Under the pieces are notes generated by a model, which was not told the origin of the DNA, ran no database searches, and worked only from the letters and a program-made list of their open reading frames with translations. Positions 1-4,386 of a DNA stretch of 5,434 nucleotides are shown here, piece by piece. This DNA comes from Ignavibacteriota bacterium (GTDB lineage: Bacteria > Bacteroidota > UBA10030 > UBA6906). Location of the stretch: assembly GCA_003161755.1 (NCBI GenBank), contig PMNP01000344.1, positions 7,906 to 13,339 of the forward strand. Direction: 5' to 3'. The translations under genes were made by a program, and so were the position numbers. Each line of letters begins with the position of its first letter. Positions within the stretch are counted from its first letter, which is position 1.

Positions 1-22
1 ACTTTTACTTCGATCTTCAGTT

Positions 23-271
23 CTATACGATCAGATTTCGGGTATCAGCCGAACCCACCACTTCCACCTTTGCTGCTTCCGCAGCCTCTTTCGCCGCCTT
101 GTTCTTCGCTTCCCTCCTCTTCCGCAGAAACGCAGCCGACTTTGCGCTCATTTCGTCTGCTTCGCGGTCTTCGGCTGCTTCGATCCGCTCGCGCATCTCT
201 TCGAACGTTTCCTCCTTTTGCGTCGGTGGTTGCTTTGAAGATGTGGTGCGTGAGATGTTGTCGTCTATCAT
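23..271 (-). CDS. Small charged helical protein of unknown function (82 aa)
   Basis: I do not recognise a family. The 82-residue product has a polar N-terminal stretch (residues 1-20, rich in S, T, Q and P). It is followed by a highly charged, Ala/Glu/Lys/Arg-rich segment (about 21-70) that should form a long amphipathic helix or coiled coil. There is no signal peptide, membrane segment or cysteine. The start at 271 is chosen because AGGAG lies 7 nt upstream of this ATG; a longer GTG-initiated reading from 316 has no such site and adds an unconvincing 15 residues. It lies downstream of the 266-residue gene on the same strand, with a 110-nt gap that contains a strong hairpin, so the two may or may not share a transcript. 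Composition suggests a soluble nucleic-acid- or protein-binding accessory protein, but that is a guess. Confidence 0.72.
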   Translation of the reverse strand: MIDDNISRTTSSKQPPTQKEETFEEMRERIEAAEDREADEMSAKSAAFLRKRREAKNKAAKEAAEAAKVEVVGSADTRNLIV

Positions 272-331
272 GATGTGGCTCCTGTGTGGTTGATGTGATA
301 GGTTTGAGCATTGCACTACATTTTAGTCTTA

Positions 332-375
332 GACTCACCTCCGTCCCATCCTTCCGGTCGGGACGGGGGTGAGTC
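332..375. repeat. 16-bp inverted repeat between the two minus-strand genes
   Basis: Arms 332-347 and 360-375 pair over 16 positions around a 12-nt loop. The only non-Watson-Crick position is T340 opposite G367. It begins 6 nt after the stop codon of the 266-residue gene in the direction of minus-strand transcription. No T-run follows on either strand, so it is not a classical intrinsic terminator. The odd position is a G-U wobble only in RNA read from the plus strand; on the minus strand it is a C-A mismatch. It could be a transcript-end or mRNA-stabilising hairpin, or a copy of a REP-like dispersed repeat. Confidence 0.6.
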
Positions 376-381
376 GATTTG

Positions 382-1182
382 TCAAGTCGGATCCGTAATC
401 ACCGCAATCTTCTTCCTGTACCCCTCGATAATCTCCGGCAAGCGTTCGGCGTACTCTCCCGAGATTTGCTTGTCCTTGATGGCCCTGTATACGTCGATGA
501 GCTTATCGGGCTGGGAGAAGCGAAGTGTCTGTCGCAGCTCCACCATCACCTCACCGGCAATATCATCCTGCTCTTCGGGACTTACCAAGTCACCTTGCAG
601 AAGGTCAAGCACGTTTTGGAAGAAATAACTATCCTCCTCCCAACCGATCTTTATGGCTCGCAGGATATGGTAGAGGCGGTAGGTCCAGCTCTCCCCTGTC
701 ACGAATGCCACAACGCCGCGCCCATGCTCTTTCAGTCCGTCCAGCGCCCGAGCCACAGCCCTTTTCATAAGGCCAAGGCAACGGGCCTTCCCATGGGTCC
801 ACCGGTCTTCCTCGAAGAATCCTCCCTCGAAATGGTGGAAATTACGCAGCAGGGCATCCATTGCATCCCGCTCGTCAAATATCCAGCCTCCTTGCTTTTC
901 GTAGATTTCAAGGCCGGTCAGGAGGTATTCCGCATGATCGTCTAAATATCCTACCCTGAGAGTAAGCTCGGCGTATTTGAGCAGGTCTCTGTAGCCGCGC
1001 TCACGCTTGAGTGATTCACGCAGATGGAAGATGGCAGATTCCATCAGTCTGCGATTTTCGGTTGTGGAATAGAGGATATCCAGCAGAGTGGCAATCGAAT
1101 CGGGGTGTTTGGCGTACTGGAGGTGAACGGCGAAGATGTCGTCCAGTTCCGAGCAGGGGATAGCAGTGCGGTCTCGTTCCAT
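382..1182 (-). CDS. Uncharacterised soluble alpha-helical protein (266 aa)
   Basis: I do not recognise this family. The 266-residue product is predicted to be almost wholly helical, cytoplasmic and acidic to neutral. The N-terminal half (about residues 12-95) reads as successive antiparallel helices, with a pattern like TPR or HEAT-type solenoids. The segment around 98-180 is rich in W, F, H and Y (GGW, RNFHHFEGGFFEED, GESWTYRLYH). The C-terminal third (200-260) is again helical and charged. No catalytic motif stands out. Its ATG at 1182 is preceded by a weak GGGAA-type site 8 nt upstream, and a good sigma70-type promoter lies about 110 nt further up on the same strand. It faces away from the plus-strand gene block. 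The open frames on the opposite strand across this gene are shadows. Confidence 0.85.
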   Translation of the reverse strand: MERDRTAIPCSELDDIFAVHLQYAKHPDSIATLLDILYSTTENRRLMESAIFHLRESLKRERGYRDLLKYAELTLRVGYLDDHAEYLLTGLEIYEKQGGWIFDERDAMDALLRNFHHFEGGFFEEDRWTHGKARCLGLMKRAVARALDGLKEHGRGVVAFVTGESWTYRLYHILRAIKIGWEEDSYFFQNVLDLLQGDLVSPEEQDDIAGEVMVELRQTLRFSQPDKLIDVYRAIKDKQISGEYAERLPEIIEGYRKKIAVITDPT

Positions 1183-1300
1183 AGCGATGATTCCCGTTGA
1201 TATTGATCATGATGTGAAGCCTGACTACCTAGGACGGGTAGCTGTTCTGACGGGAATTCTCTTCGGAAGCGAGAGCTTGTGACGGAATCATCACGCCAAC

Positions 1301-1329
1301 AATATACACTCGCAAACGAGGTTTGGCAA
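1301..1329 (-). promoter_or_regulatory. Predicted sigma70 promoter for the 266-aa gene
   Basis: On the minus strand, TTGCCA (1329-1324) is followed after exactly 17 nt by TATATT (1306-1301). Transcription would start near 1294, giving a leader of about 110 nt before the ATG at 1182. The spacer contains a small dyad, CTCG-N4-CGAG (1309-1320), which could be a repressor site or chance. This promoter diverges from the plus-strand promoter at 1385-1413. Confidence 0.6.
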
Positions 1330-1384
1330 GAATCTTTTCAAGTATTTTGGCCTTATGCGGCTGGTTACCTGTGTCTGTTCTGAG

Positions 1385-1413
1385 TTGACATTGGCGAATG
1401 TGCGCCGTATTAT
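1385..1413 (+). promoter_or_regulatory. Near-consensus sigma70 promoter
   Basis: TTGACA (1385-1390) and TATTAT (1408-1413) are separated by exactly 17 nt: a perfect -35 box, optimal spacing and a -10 box one base off TATAAT. The predicted start is about 1419-1421. The spacer holds a dyad, GGCG-N6-CGCC (1393-1406), a possible operator. The nearest plus-strand start codon is about 240 nt away with a strong terminator in between, so this promoter most simply drives a short RNA. Confidence 0.72.
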
Positions 1414-1419
1414 GGACTA

Positions 1420-1495
1420 AGCTCTTGTGTTGAGCAGTACGGCCTGAGGCTCGCGGCCCCGTTCTCGAATCTTCGAGGGTGGGGCGCTTTTCGTT
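1420..1495 (+). ncRNA. Predicted small non-coding RNA (about 75 nt)
   Basis: The prediction rests on a strong promoter just upstream (start near 1420) and a strong intrinsic terminator whose T-run ends near 1495, with no ATG between. The 5' part can fold as GCTC(1421-1424)/GAGC(1432-1435) with a 7-nt loop. GAGC can instead pair with GCTC at 1449-1452, giving two exclusive conformations. The terminator hairpin forms the 3' end. It is not a tRNA: CGAATC at 1466-1471 resembles a T-loop, but the surrounding arms do not fit. It may be a regulatory RNA, an attenuated leader for the HEPN gene at 1661, or an RNA antitoxin partner of that protein; the last is speculation based on gene order. Confidence 0.5.
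1453..1491 (+). terminator. Intrinsic (Rho-independent) terminator, plus strand
   Basis: GCG(g)CCCC at 1453-1460 pairs with GGGGCGC at 1481-1487, leaving one bulged G. The stem continues through three wobble pairs (GTT 1461-1463 against GGT 1478-1480) into CTCGA/TCGAG around a 4-nt loop. TTTT (1488-1491) then CGTT follows. The three G-U pairs work only for RNA copied from the plus strand; in the other orientation they would be A-C mismatches. This supports termination of a plus-strand transcript. Confidence 0.75.
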
Positions 1496-1630
1496 GGGGC
1501 ACACGAGGGACAAACAATATCCACTTGCCGTCGGCACGACACTCCACGGACACACGAAAGGAACGAGCAGGCTTACCTGCGGTTACCCCCCTATAGCGCG
1601 GGATGTATGCAATGTGTCATTCCAGTACTA
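1496..1630. other. Intergenic stretch with only small hairpins
   Basis: No convincing gene or consensus promoter is seen here. It contains small foldbacks: TGCC-N3-GGCA (1526-1536) and GCAGG-N4-CCTGC (1567-1580). An ATG at 1607 is in frame with the HEPN gene but is not preferred as its start. If the terminator at 1453-1491 is efficient, the HEPN gene must be transcribed by read-through or by a weak promoter in this stretch, which I cannot identify. Confidence 0.4.
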
Positions 1631-1648
1631 AGCCGCAAGCACGTTAGG
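1631..1648 (+). repeat. Left arm of an 18-bp inverted repeat flanking the HEPN gene
   Basis: The arm AGCCGCAAGCACGTTAGG is matched at 17 of 18 positions by the reverse complement of 2592-2609. With the next base it ends in GTTAGGT (1643-1649), which fits the integron core-site consensus GTTRRRY. AGCCGCA lies 5 nt before it, as an L' box would. The likely ATG of the HEPN gene follows 11 nt later, the short leader typical of integron cassettes. Confidence 0.7.
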
Positions 1649-1660
1649 TATCGACATCCT

Positions 1661-2596
1661 ATGACCAGCGTACTCGACCAAATTGAAGTCATCTGTGATT
1701 TCATCAACAGCCCGAGAAAGCAACATCTACTTATTTCTCAAATGGCTGACTGGAATAAACTATGCAGTTCGCTTGATGTTGTTGGTGACACCGAACTTGC
1801 CATCGAATCATTTCTTAAGACTATCCAGCCCAAGTCTGATGGGGAGATGTATCTTGTGATCTACGGAATTCTCCAAGTCCTCTTTGTCCAACAAGATGCC
1901 GTTCAGCATATAGCAGAATCTTTAGCGATACATTATACACCCGACCCACTACTCGCAGAGATCCGAGAGATTCGCAATGCCTCAATCGGGCACCCTACTA
2001 AGAGGGGTTCAGGCAAAGGATCGGAATCCAACTTTATCAGCCGTCCTACTATGAGCTCGACCGGATTCCAACTTATGACCACTTACGCTGACAGAGTTCA
2101 GCCACAATTCACCTACATTGACATCCCGAAGCTCATCCAAACCCAAAGAGACAAGCTGAGTCAGCTTTTGTCAACCCTAATCCAGACACTGCGAGAAGAA
2201 GAGATGAATCACAGAATAGCATTCCAGGACGAGAAATTAACGGACATCTTCCCGCATACTCTCGACTATTATTGTGAGAAGATATATGAATCCATCCGGG
2301 GGAATATGCCCAAGACTTTTGGCTCAGGGATGGTTGACCTGATCAATAACCATCTCACTGAGTTCAAGGGCGCCCTTGATCGTCGGGACTTGTTTCAGGC
2401 ACTCGATAGCGTAAAATACCTATTTGACGAATTGAGCTATCCACTTGAGAAATTGAAAAAGTATTTTACGGATGCAGCCAATCCCACATTCAATGATAAG
2501 GATGCCCTAATATTTATCTTCTTCATCAGGCGGCATCTCGAGGGACTCCGAAGCATCGCTAAAGAGATCGACGCAAAGTACGCGGCCGAGCCCTAA
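1661..2596 (+). CDS. HEPN-type protein, predicted RNase (311 aa)
   Basis: The key feature is EIRNASIGHP, with RNASIGH at residues 105-111 (bases 1973-1993). It matches the HEPN ribonuclease motif R-x(4-6)-H with a polar residue directly after the Arg. A hydrophobic helix (about 63-83, MYLVIYGILQVLFVQQDAV) precedes it, as in HEPN folds, so RNA cleavage is the likely activity. The rest (about 150-305) is helical, with LREEEMNHRIAF near 177-188, and has no recognised domain. I recall similar uncharacterised proteins but no named family. Start 1661 gives 311 residues. The frame is open from 1607, but that extension runs through the inverted-repeat arm and is unlike protein. No clear Shine-Dalgarno site precedes 1661. 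The stop codon lies inside the right repeat arm. The predicted small RNA lies about 165 nt upstream. A toxin or abortive-infection role is inferred. Confidence 0.9.
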   Translation: MTSVLDQIEVICDFINSPRKQHLLISQMADWNKLCSSLDVVGDTELAIESFLKTIQPKSDGEMYLVIYGILQVLFVQQDAVQHIAESLAIHYTPDPLLAEIREIRNASIGHPTKRGSGKGSESNFISRPTMSSTGFQLMTTYADRVQPQFTYIDIPKLIQTQRDKLSQLLSTLIQTLREEEMNHRIAFQDEKLTDIFPHTLDYYCEKIYESIRGNMPKTFGSGMVDLINNHLTEFKGALDRRDLFQALDSVKYLFDELSYPLEKLKKYFTDAANPTFNDKDALIFIFFIRRHLEGLRSIAKEIDAKYAAEP

Positions 2597-2609
2597 CGTG
2601 CCTGCGGCT
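2592..2609 (-). repeat. Right arm of the inverted repeat, overlapping the HEPN stop codon
   Basis: CCTAACGTGCCTGCGGCT is the inverted partner of 1631-1648, with one mismatch at 2602. The TAA stop of the HEPN gene (2594-2596) lies within CCTAAC, the usual placement of a stop in the R'' box (RYYYAAC) of integron cassettes. Here the R position is C (2591), so the match to consensus is incomplete. The 57-nt repeat below overlaps this arm from 2602. Confidence 0.7.
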
Positions 2610-2658
2610 AACGAACGTTGAGACAAAGCTCTTTCATTTCGTAAGTCAGCACACATGT
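2602..2658 (+). repeat. Structured post-gene repeat, copy 1 (diverged)
   Basis: It begins CTGCGGCTAAC, then after exactly 20 nt has TTCA (2633-2636), followed by an AAG-CAG block. Ungapped, it matches copy 3 at about half of 57 positions, mostly in these boxes. The TTCATTT box (2633-2639) pairs with AAATGAA (2668-2674) across 28 nt. An outer GTTGAG (2617-2622) pairs with CTCAAC (2686-2691). Similarity to copy 3 resumes after the stem (TA-TATGT, then a C-rich run), so the full element may reach about 2697. Confidence 0.5.
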
Positions 2659-2720
2659 CATCGCACCAAATGAATATTATGTTCGCTCAACCCTGCCTCA
2701 TTCCCTATCACTTCATTCGG

Positions 2721-2747
2721 CGAGGCTGCGTTGCCTCGGTAAACGCA
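2721..2747 (+). other. Hairpin with possible pseudoknot upstream of the TIGR02391 gene
   Basis: CGAGGC (2721-2726) and GCCTCG (2733-2738) form a hairpin whose 6-nt loop TGCGTT (2727-2732) is complementary to AACGCA (2742-2747), 3 nt beyond the stem. The two stems are either alternatives or, with a few pairs lost at the junctions, an H-type pseudoknot. GCAA/TTGC repeats follow (2745-2769). It lies about 40 nt before the ATG at 2786 and could affect translation or bind a regulator; both are untested. Confidence 0.35.
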
Positions 2748-2785
2748 AATGGCAATCGTTGCAGGCAACATTAAGAGTCGGAAAC

Positions 2786-3595
2786 ATGGGTTCGGCTAAT
2801 CGAGATGCGGTGCGCTTCGCCGCAGAAGAACTAACCCACATCTGCCAGCAACTTGCTAACACCAGCACTGGATTGACCGGCTCAGAGATCGGCTACGTTC
2901 TCAAGCAGATTGGTGTCGAGGATAATGATCCCACCAACACAAAATGGCGGAGGCTGTTTAATGCCTTGGTTGACCGCCAGAATCGGGACCAAAAGGGTAA
3001 CATTGTTCTGGCTTGCATTGCCAAGGCTCTGGCTCCAGCCAGATATGTTGGGAATCGGGCGCTCTACGAACAGAAGTTGGAGAGTGTGAATGTCATTCTC
3101 GCTTTTAAGGGTCTGAGATTTCAGGATGATGGCAAATTCCACAACATTGACAAAGCGGCTAGCTTAACCGATGCAGAAGCGCGTGCCTCACGTTTGAAAG
3201 AGGATTTCGTCACACGCAATTTGCATCCAGAGCTTCTTCGCTTCTGCAAAGCCGAGCTTGTCGCCGATAATTATTTTCACGCAGTTCTCGAAGCAACAAA
3301 AGGTATAGCCGAGACGGTAAGGAGCATTACCGGGCTAGCAAGCGATGGAGCTGCTCTTATTGATGACGCCTTCGGCGGAGACAACCCAAGAATCAAGATC
3401 AATTCATTGCGGACTGATACAGAGCAATCAGAGCAACGAGGTTTTGTGAATCTGGCAAAGGGTTTGTTCGGCACGTTTCGGAACCCAACAGCCCATGCGC
3501 CCAAGATTCTGTGGCAAATGACGGGTGAAGATGCACTTGACCTCTTCACTTTAGCATCTTATGTTCTCCGACGTATCGACAATCGAGTGAAGTGA
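2786..3595 (+). CDS. TIGR02391 (Ymh-type) HEPN-family protein (269 aa)
   Basis: The C-terminal 120 residues (about 147-264) match what I know of the TIGR02391/Hypoth_Ymh family, in order: LHPELLRFCKAEL, DNYFHAVLEATKG, TGLASDGAALIDDAFGG, TEQSEQRGF, GLFGTFRNPTAHAPKI and DALDLFTLASYVLRRID. RNPTAH (232-237, bases 3479-3496) is an R-x4-H HEPN motif with Asn after the Arg, so RNase activity is plausible. The N-terminal half (about 25-140; GLTGSEIGYVLKQIGV, TKWRRLFNAL, LAFKGLRFQDDGK) looks like a target-sensing or regulatory domain of the kind seen in full-length family members linked to AbiJ-type abortive infection. I start at ATG 2786, with a modest purine-rich AAGAG about 8 nt upstream. A TTG at 2759 extends the frame but lies in a palindrome and lacks a ribosome site. 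The gene appears intact and full length. Confidence 0.94.
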   Translation: MGSANRDAVRFAAEELTHICQQLANTSTGLTGSEIGYVLKQIGVEDNDPTNTKWRRLFNALVDRQNRDQKGNIVLACIAKALAPARYVGNRALYEQKLESVNVILAFKGLRFQDDGKFHNIDKAASLTDAEARASRLKEDFVTRNLHPELLRFCKAELVADNYFHAVLEATKGIAETVRSITGLASDGAALIDDAFGGDNPRIKINSLRTDTEQSEQRGFVNLAKGLFGTFRNPTAHAPKILWQMTGEDALDLFTLASYVLRRIDNRVK

Positions 3596-3610
3596 CACTT
3601 TATGCAACAA

Positions 3611-3667
3611 CTGCCGCTAACTGCACCGGGCACGGCGTTCGTTCATCTGCAAAGGCAGAGTTCGAAC
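3611..3667 (+). repeat. Structured post-gene repeat, copy 2
   Basis: It begins CTGCCGCTAAC 15 nt after the stop codon, has TTCA (3642-3645) exactly 20 nt after TAAC, then CTG, AAGGCAG, GTT and AAC boxes. It matches copy 3 at about 37 of 57 positions without gaps. TTCATCTG (3642-3649) pairs perfectly with CAGATGAA (3679-3686) across 29 nt. The loop contains the 10-bp palindrome AGTTCGAACT (3659-3668). The element continues into a C-rich hairpin (3691-3721). Confidence 0.65.
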
Positions 3668-3690
3668 TGACGCAACGACAGATGAAGTTC

Positions 3691-3721
3691 TCCCTCCACC
3701 CCGTCGCGGGGTAGGAAGGGA
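3691..3721 (+). promoter_or_regulatory. Hairpin that can hide the ribosome-binding site of the membrane-protein gene
   Basis: ACCCCG (3698-3703) pairs with CGGGGT (3707-3712) around a TCG loop. The stem extends through TCC (3695-3697) with GGA (3714-3716) and TCCC (3691-3694) with GGGA (3718-3721), with single bulged A residues at 3713 and 3717. The right arm contains the Shine-Dalgarno-like GGAAGGG directly before ATG 3723. Formation of this stem in the mRNA should block initiation, so it may act as a translational switch; alternatively it is only the 3' part of the repeat. Confidence 0.5.
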
Positions 3722-3722
3722 A

Positions 3723-4199
3723 ATGAGCCATTCGCTAACGTCGCCCGCCTCCCGATCAAATGTTCCTATGAAAGGACTGGCTGTGGAAACGAAGGATGCA
3801 TTGCTTCTGATTCTACCCGTACTGTCAGGAATTCTTGGCAGCTACTTCACGTACTTTTTTGCAGTACGTTCTAGAAGGCAAGAAGCCATTCTACGATTCA
3901 AAGAAGAAAAGTACTCCGCCTTGCTCGTTTTGCTGCAAGGATTTGTGGGCGTGACCGCTTCAGCGAATACGAAGCGCCAGTTCTTTGAGGAACAATACAG
4001 ATCATGGATCTATTCCTCCGACGAGGTGGTCAAATCAATAAATCAGTTGATCAAACTCGTGGTCGACTCACGAGGACAACAGCCGAATCTTCATGCAGGC
4101 AGACAAGCTGTCGGCAATATCGTTTTGGCCATGCGAAAGGACCTGCTCGGCAAGACTAATTTGTCATTCGACGACTTTCTTTATACCGATGTTCACTAA
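3723..4199 (+). CDS. Small single-pass membrane protein of unknown function (158 aa)
   Basis: One hydrophobic segment (about residues 26-48, ALLLILPVLSGILGSYFTYFFAV) is followed at once by RSRRQ. By the positive-inside rule this predicts a cytoplasmic C-terminus anchored to the inner membrane. The cytoplasmic part (50-158) is helical, with a charged stretch RFKEEKYSALLVLLQ (58-72), and has no catalytic motif I can identify. Start 3723 is chosen for the strong GGAAGGG site just upstream; an internal ATG at 3768 (residue 16) would still include the membrane segment but has no site. The family is not recognised. Many short membrane-anchored proteins of this general shape sit in defence or cassette regions, some as membrane-damaging effectors, but nothing here shows that. 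It has its own long flanking gaps, 127 nt upstream and 187 nt downstream. Confidence 0.82.
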   Translation: MSHSLTSPASRSNVPMKGLAVETKDALLLILPVLSGILGSYFTYFFAVRSRRQEAILRFKEEKYSALLVLLQGFVGVTASANTKRQFFEEQYRSWIYSSDEVVKSINQLIKLVVDSRGQQPNLHAGRQAVGNIVLAMRKDLLGKTNLSFDDFLYTDVH

Positions 4200-4211
4200 T
4201 AGCGGGCGGCG

Positions 4212-4268
4212 CTGCGCATAACAACCGCAATCATGACGCTCATTCACCTGTGAAGGCAGGGTTGTAAC
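4212..4268 (+). repeat. Structured post-gene repeat, copy 3
   Basis: It begins CTGCGCATAAC 12 nt after the stop codon, with TTCA (4243-4246) exactly 20 nt after TAAC, then CCTG, GAAGGCAG, GTT and AAC. ACAACC (4221-4226) pairs with GGTTGT (4260-4265). CACCTG (4245-4250) can pair with CAGG-AG-TG (4278-4285) across 27 nt, the same layout as copies 1 and 2. ACCGCAA (4224-4230) also pairs with TTGCGGT (4340-4346), closing a fold over the whole 120-nt region. Confidence 0.62.
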
Positions 4269-4293
4269 ATGTAGTTTCAGGAGTGTAGTATGT

Positions 4294-4337
4294 GCTACCC
4301 CCGCCGACATAATACCAGATAGTTGGCGGCGGGTGGT
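4294..4337 (+). other. Strong GC-rich hairpin upstream of the DUF2806-like gene
   Basis: Arms 4294-4308 and 4322-4337 form about 15 pairs with one bulged C (4330) and a 13-nt A/T-rich loop. No T-run follows on either strand, so it is unlikely to be an intrinsic terminator. It occupies the same place in its gap as the CCCCG/CGGGG hairpin at 3691-3721 and may be the 3' part of the same repeat type. Confidence 0.5.
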
Positions 4338-4353
4338 GGTTGCGGTAAACATT

Positions 4354-4377
4354 ATTCACGATGCAGCTCTATTCACG
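4354..4377 (+). repeat. Short direct repeat ATTCACG upstream of the last gene
   Basis: ATTCACG occurs at 4354-4360 and 4371-4377, 17 nt apart, ending just before the ribosome-binding site of the gene at 4387. It could be a regulator half-site pair, but 7-nt repeats can arise by chance. Confidence 0.3.
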
Positions 4378-4386
4378 TAGGATAAC

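Noticed and set aside
379..945. Long plus-strand open frame opposite the 266-residue gene
   Set aside because: It is a shadow of the minus-strand gene, which has a promoter and better protein character.
1453..1487. tRNA T-arm-like CGAATC
   Set aside because: The surrounding bases form a terminator hairpin and no acceptor, D or anticodon arms can be built.
1229..1555. 108-codon minus-strand open frame across the control region
   Set aside because: Its composition is unlike a protein, it spans both promoters and the terminator, and no ribosome site precedes it.
1607..1660. Upstream ATG for the HEPN gene
   Set aside because: The extra 18 residues read through the inverted-repeat arm, look unlike the rest of the protein, and have only a poor ribosome site.
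2759..2785. TTG start for the TIGR02391 gene
   Set aside because: It lies in a palindromic GCAA/TTGC cluster without a ribosome site; ATG 2786 fits better.
2609..4346. Calling the three gaps canonical integron attC sites
   Set aside because: None of the three gaps has an RYYYAAC plus matching GTTRRRY pair; the only consensus GTTRRRY noted is at 1643-1649, before the array. They are described as structured repeats instead.
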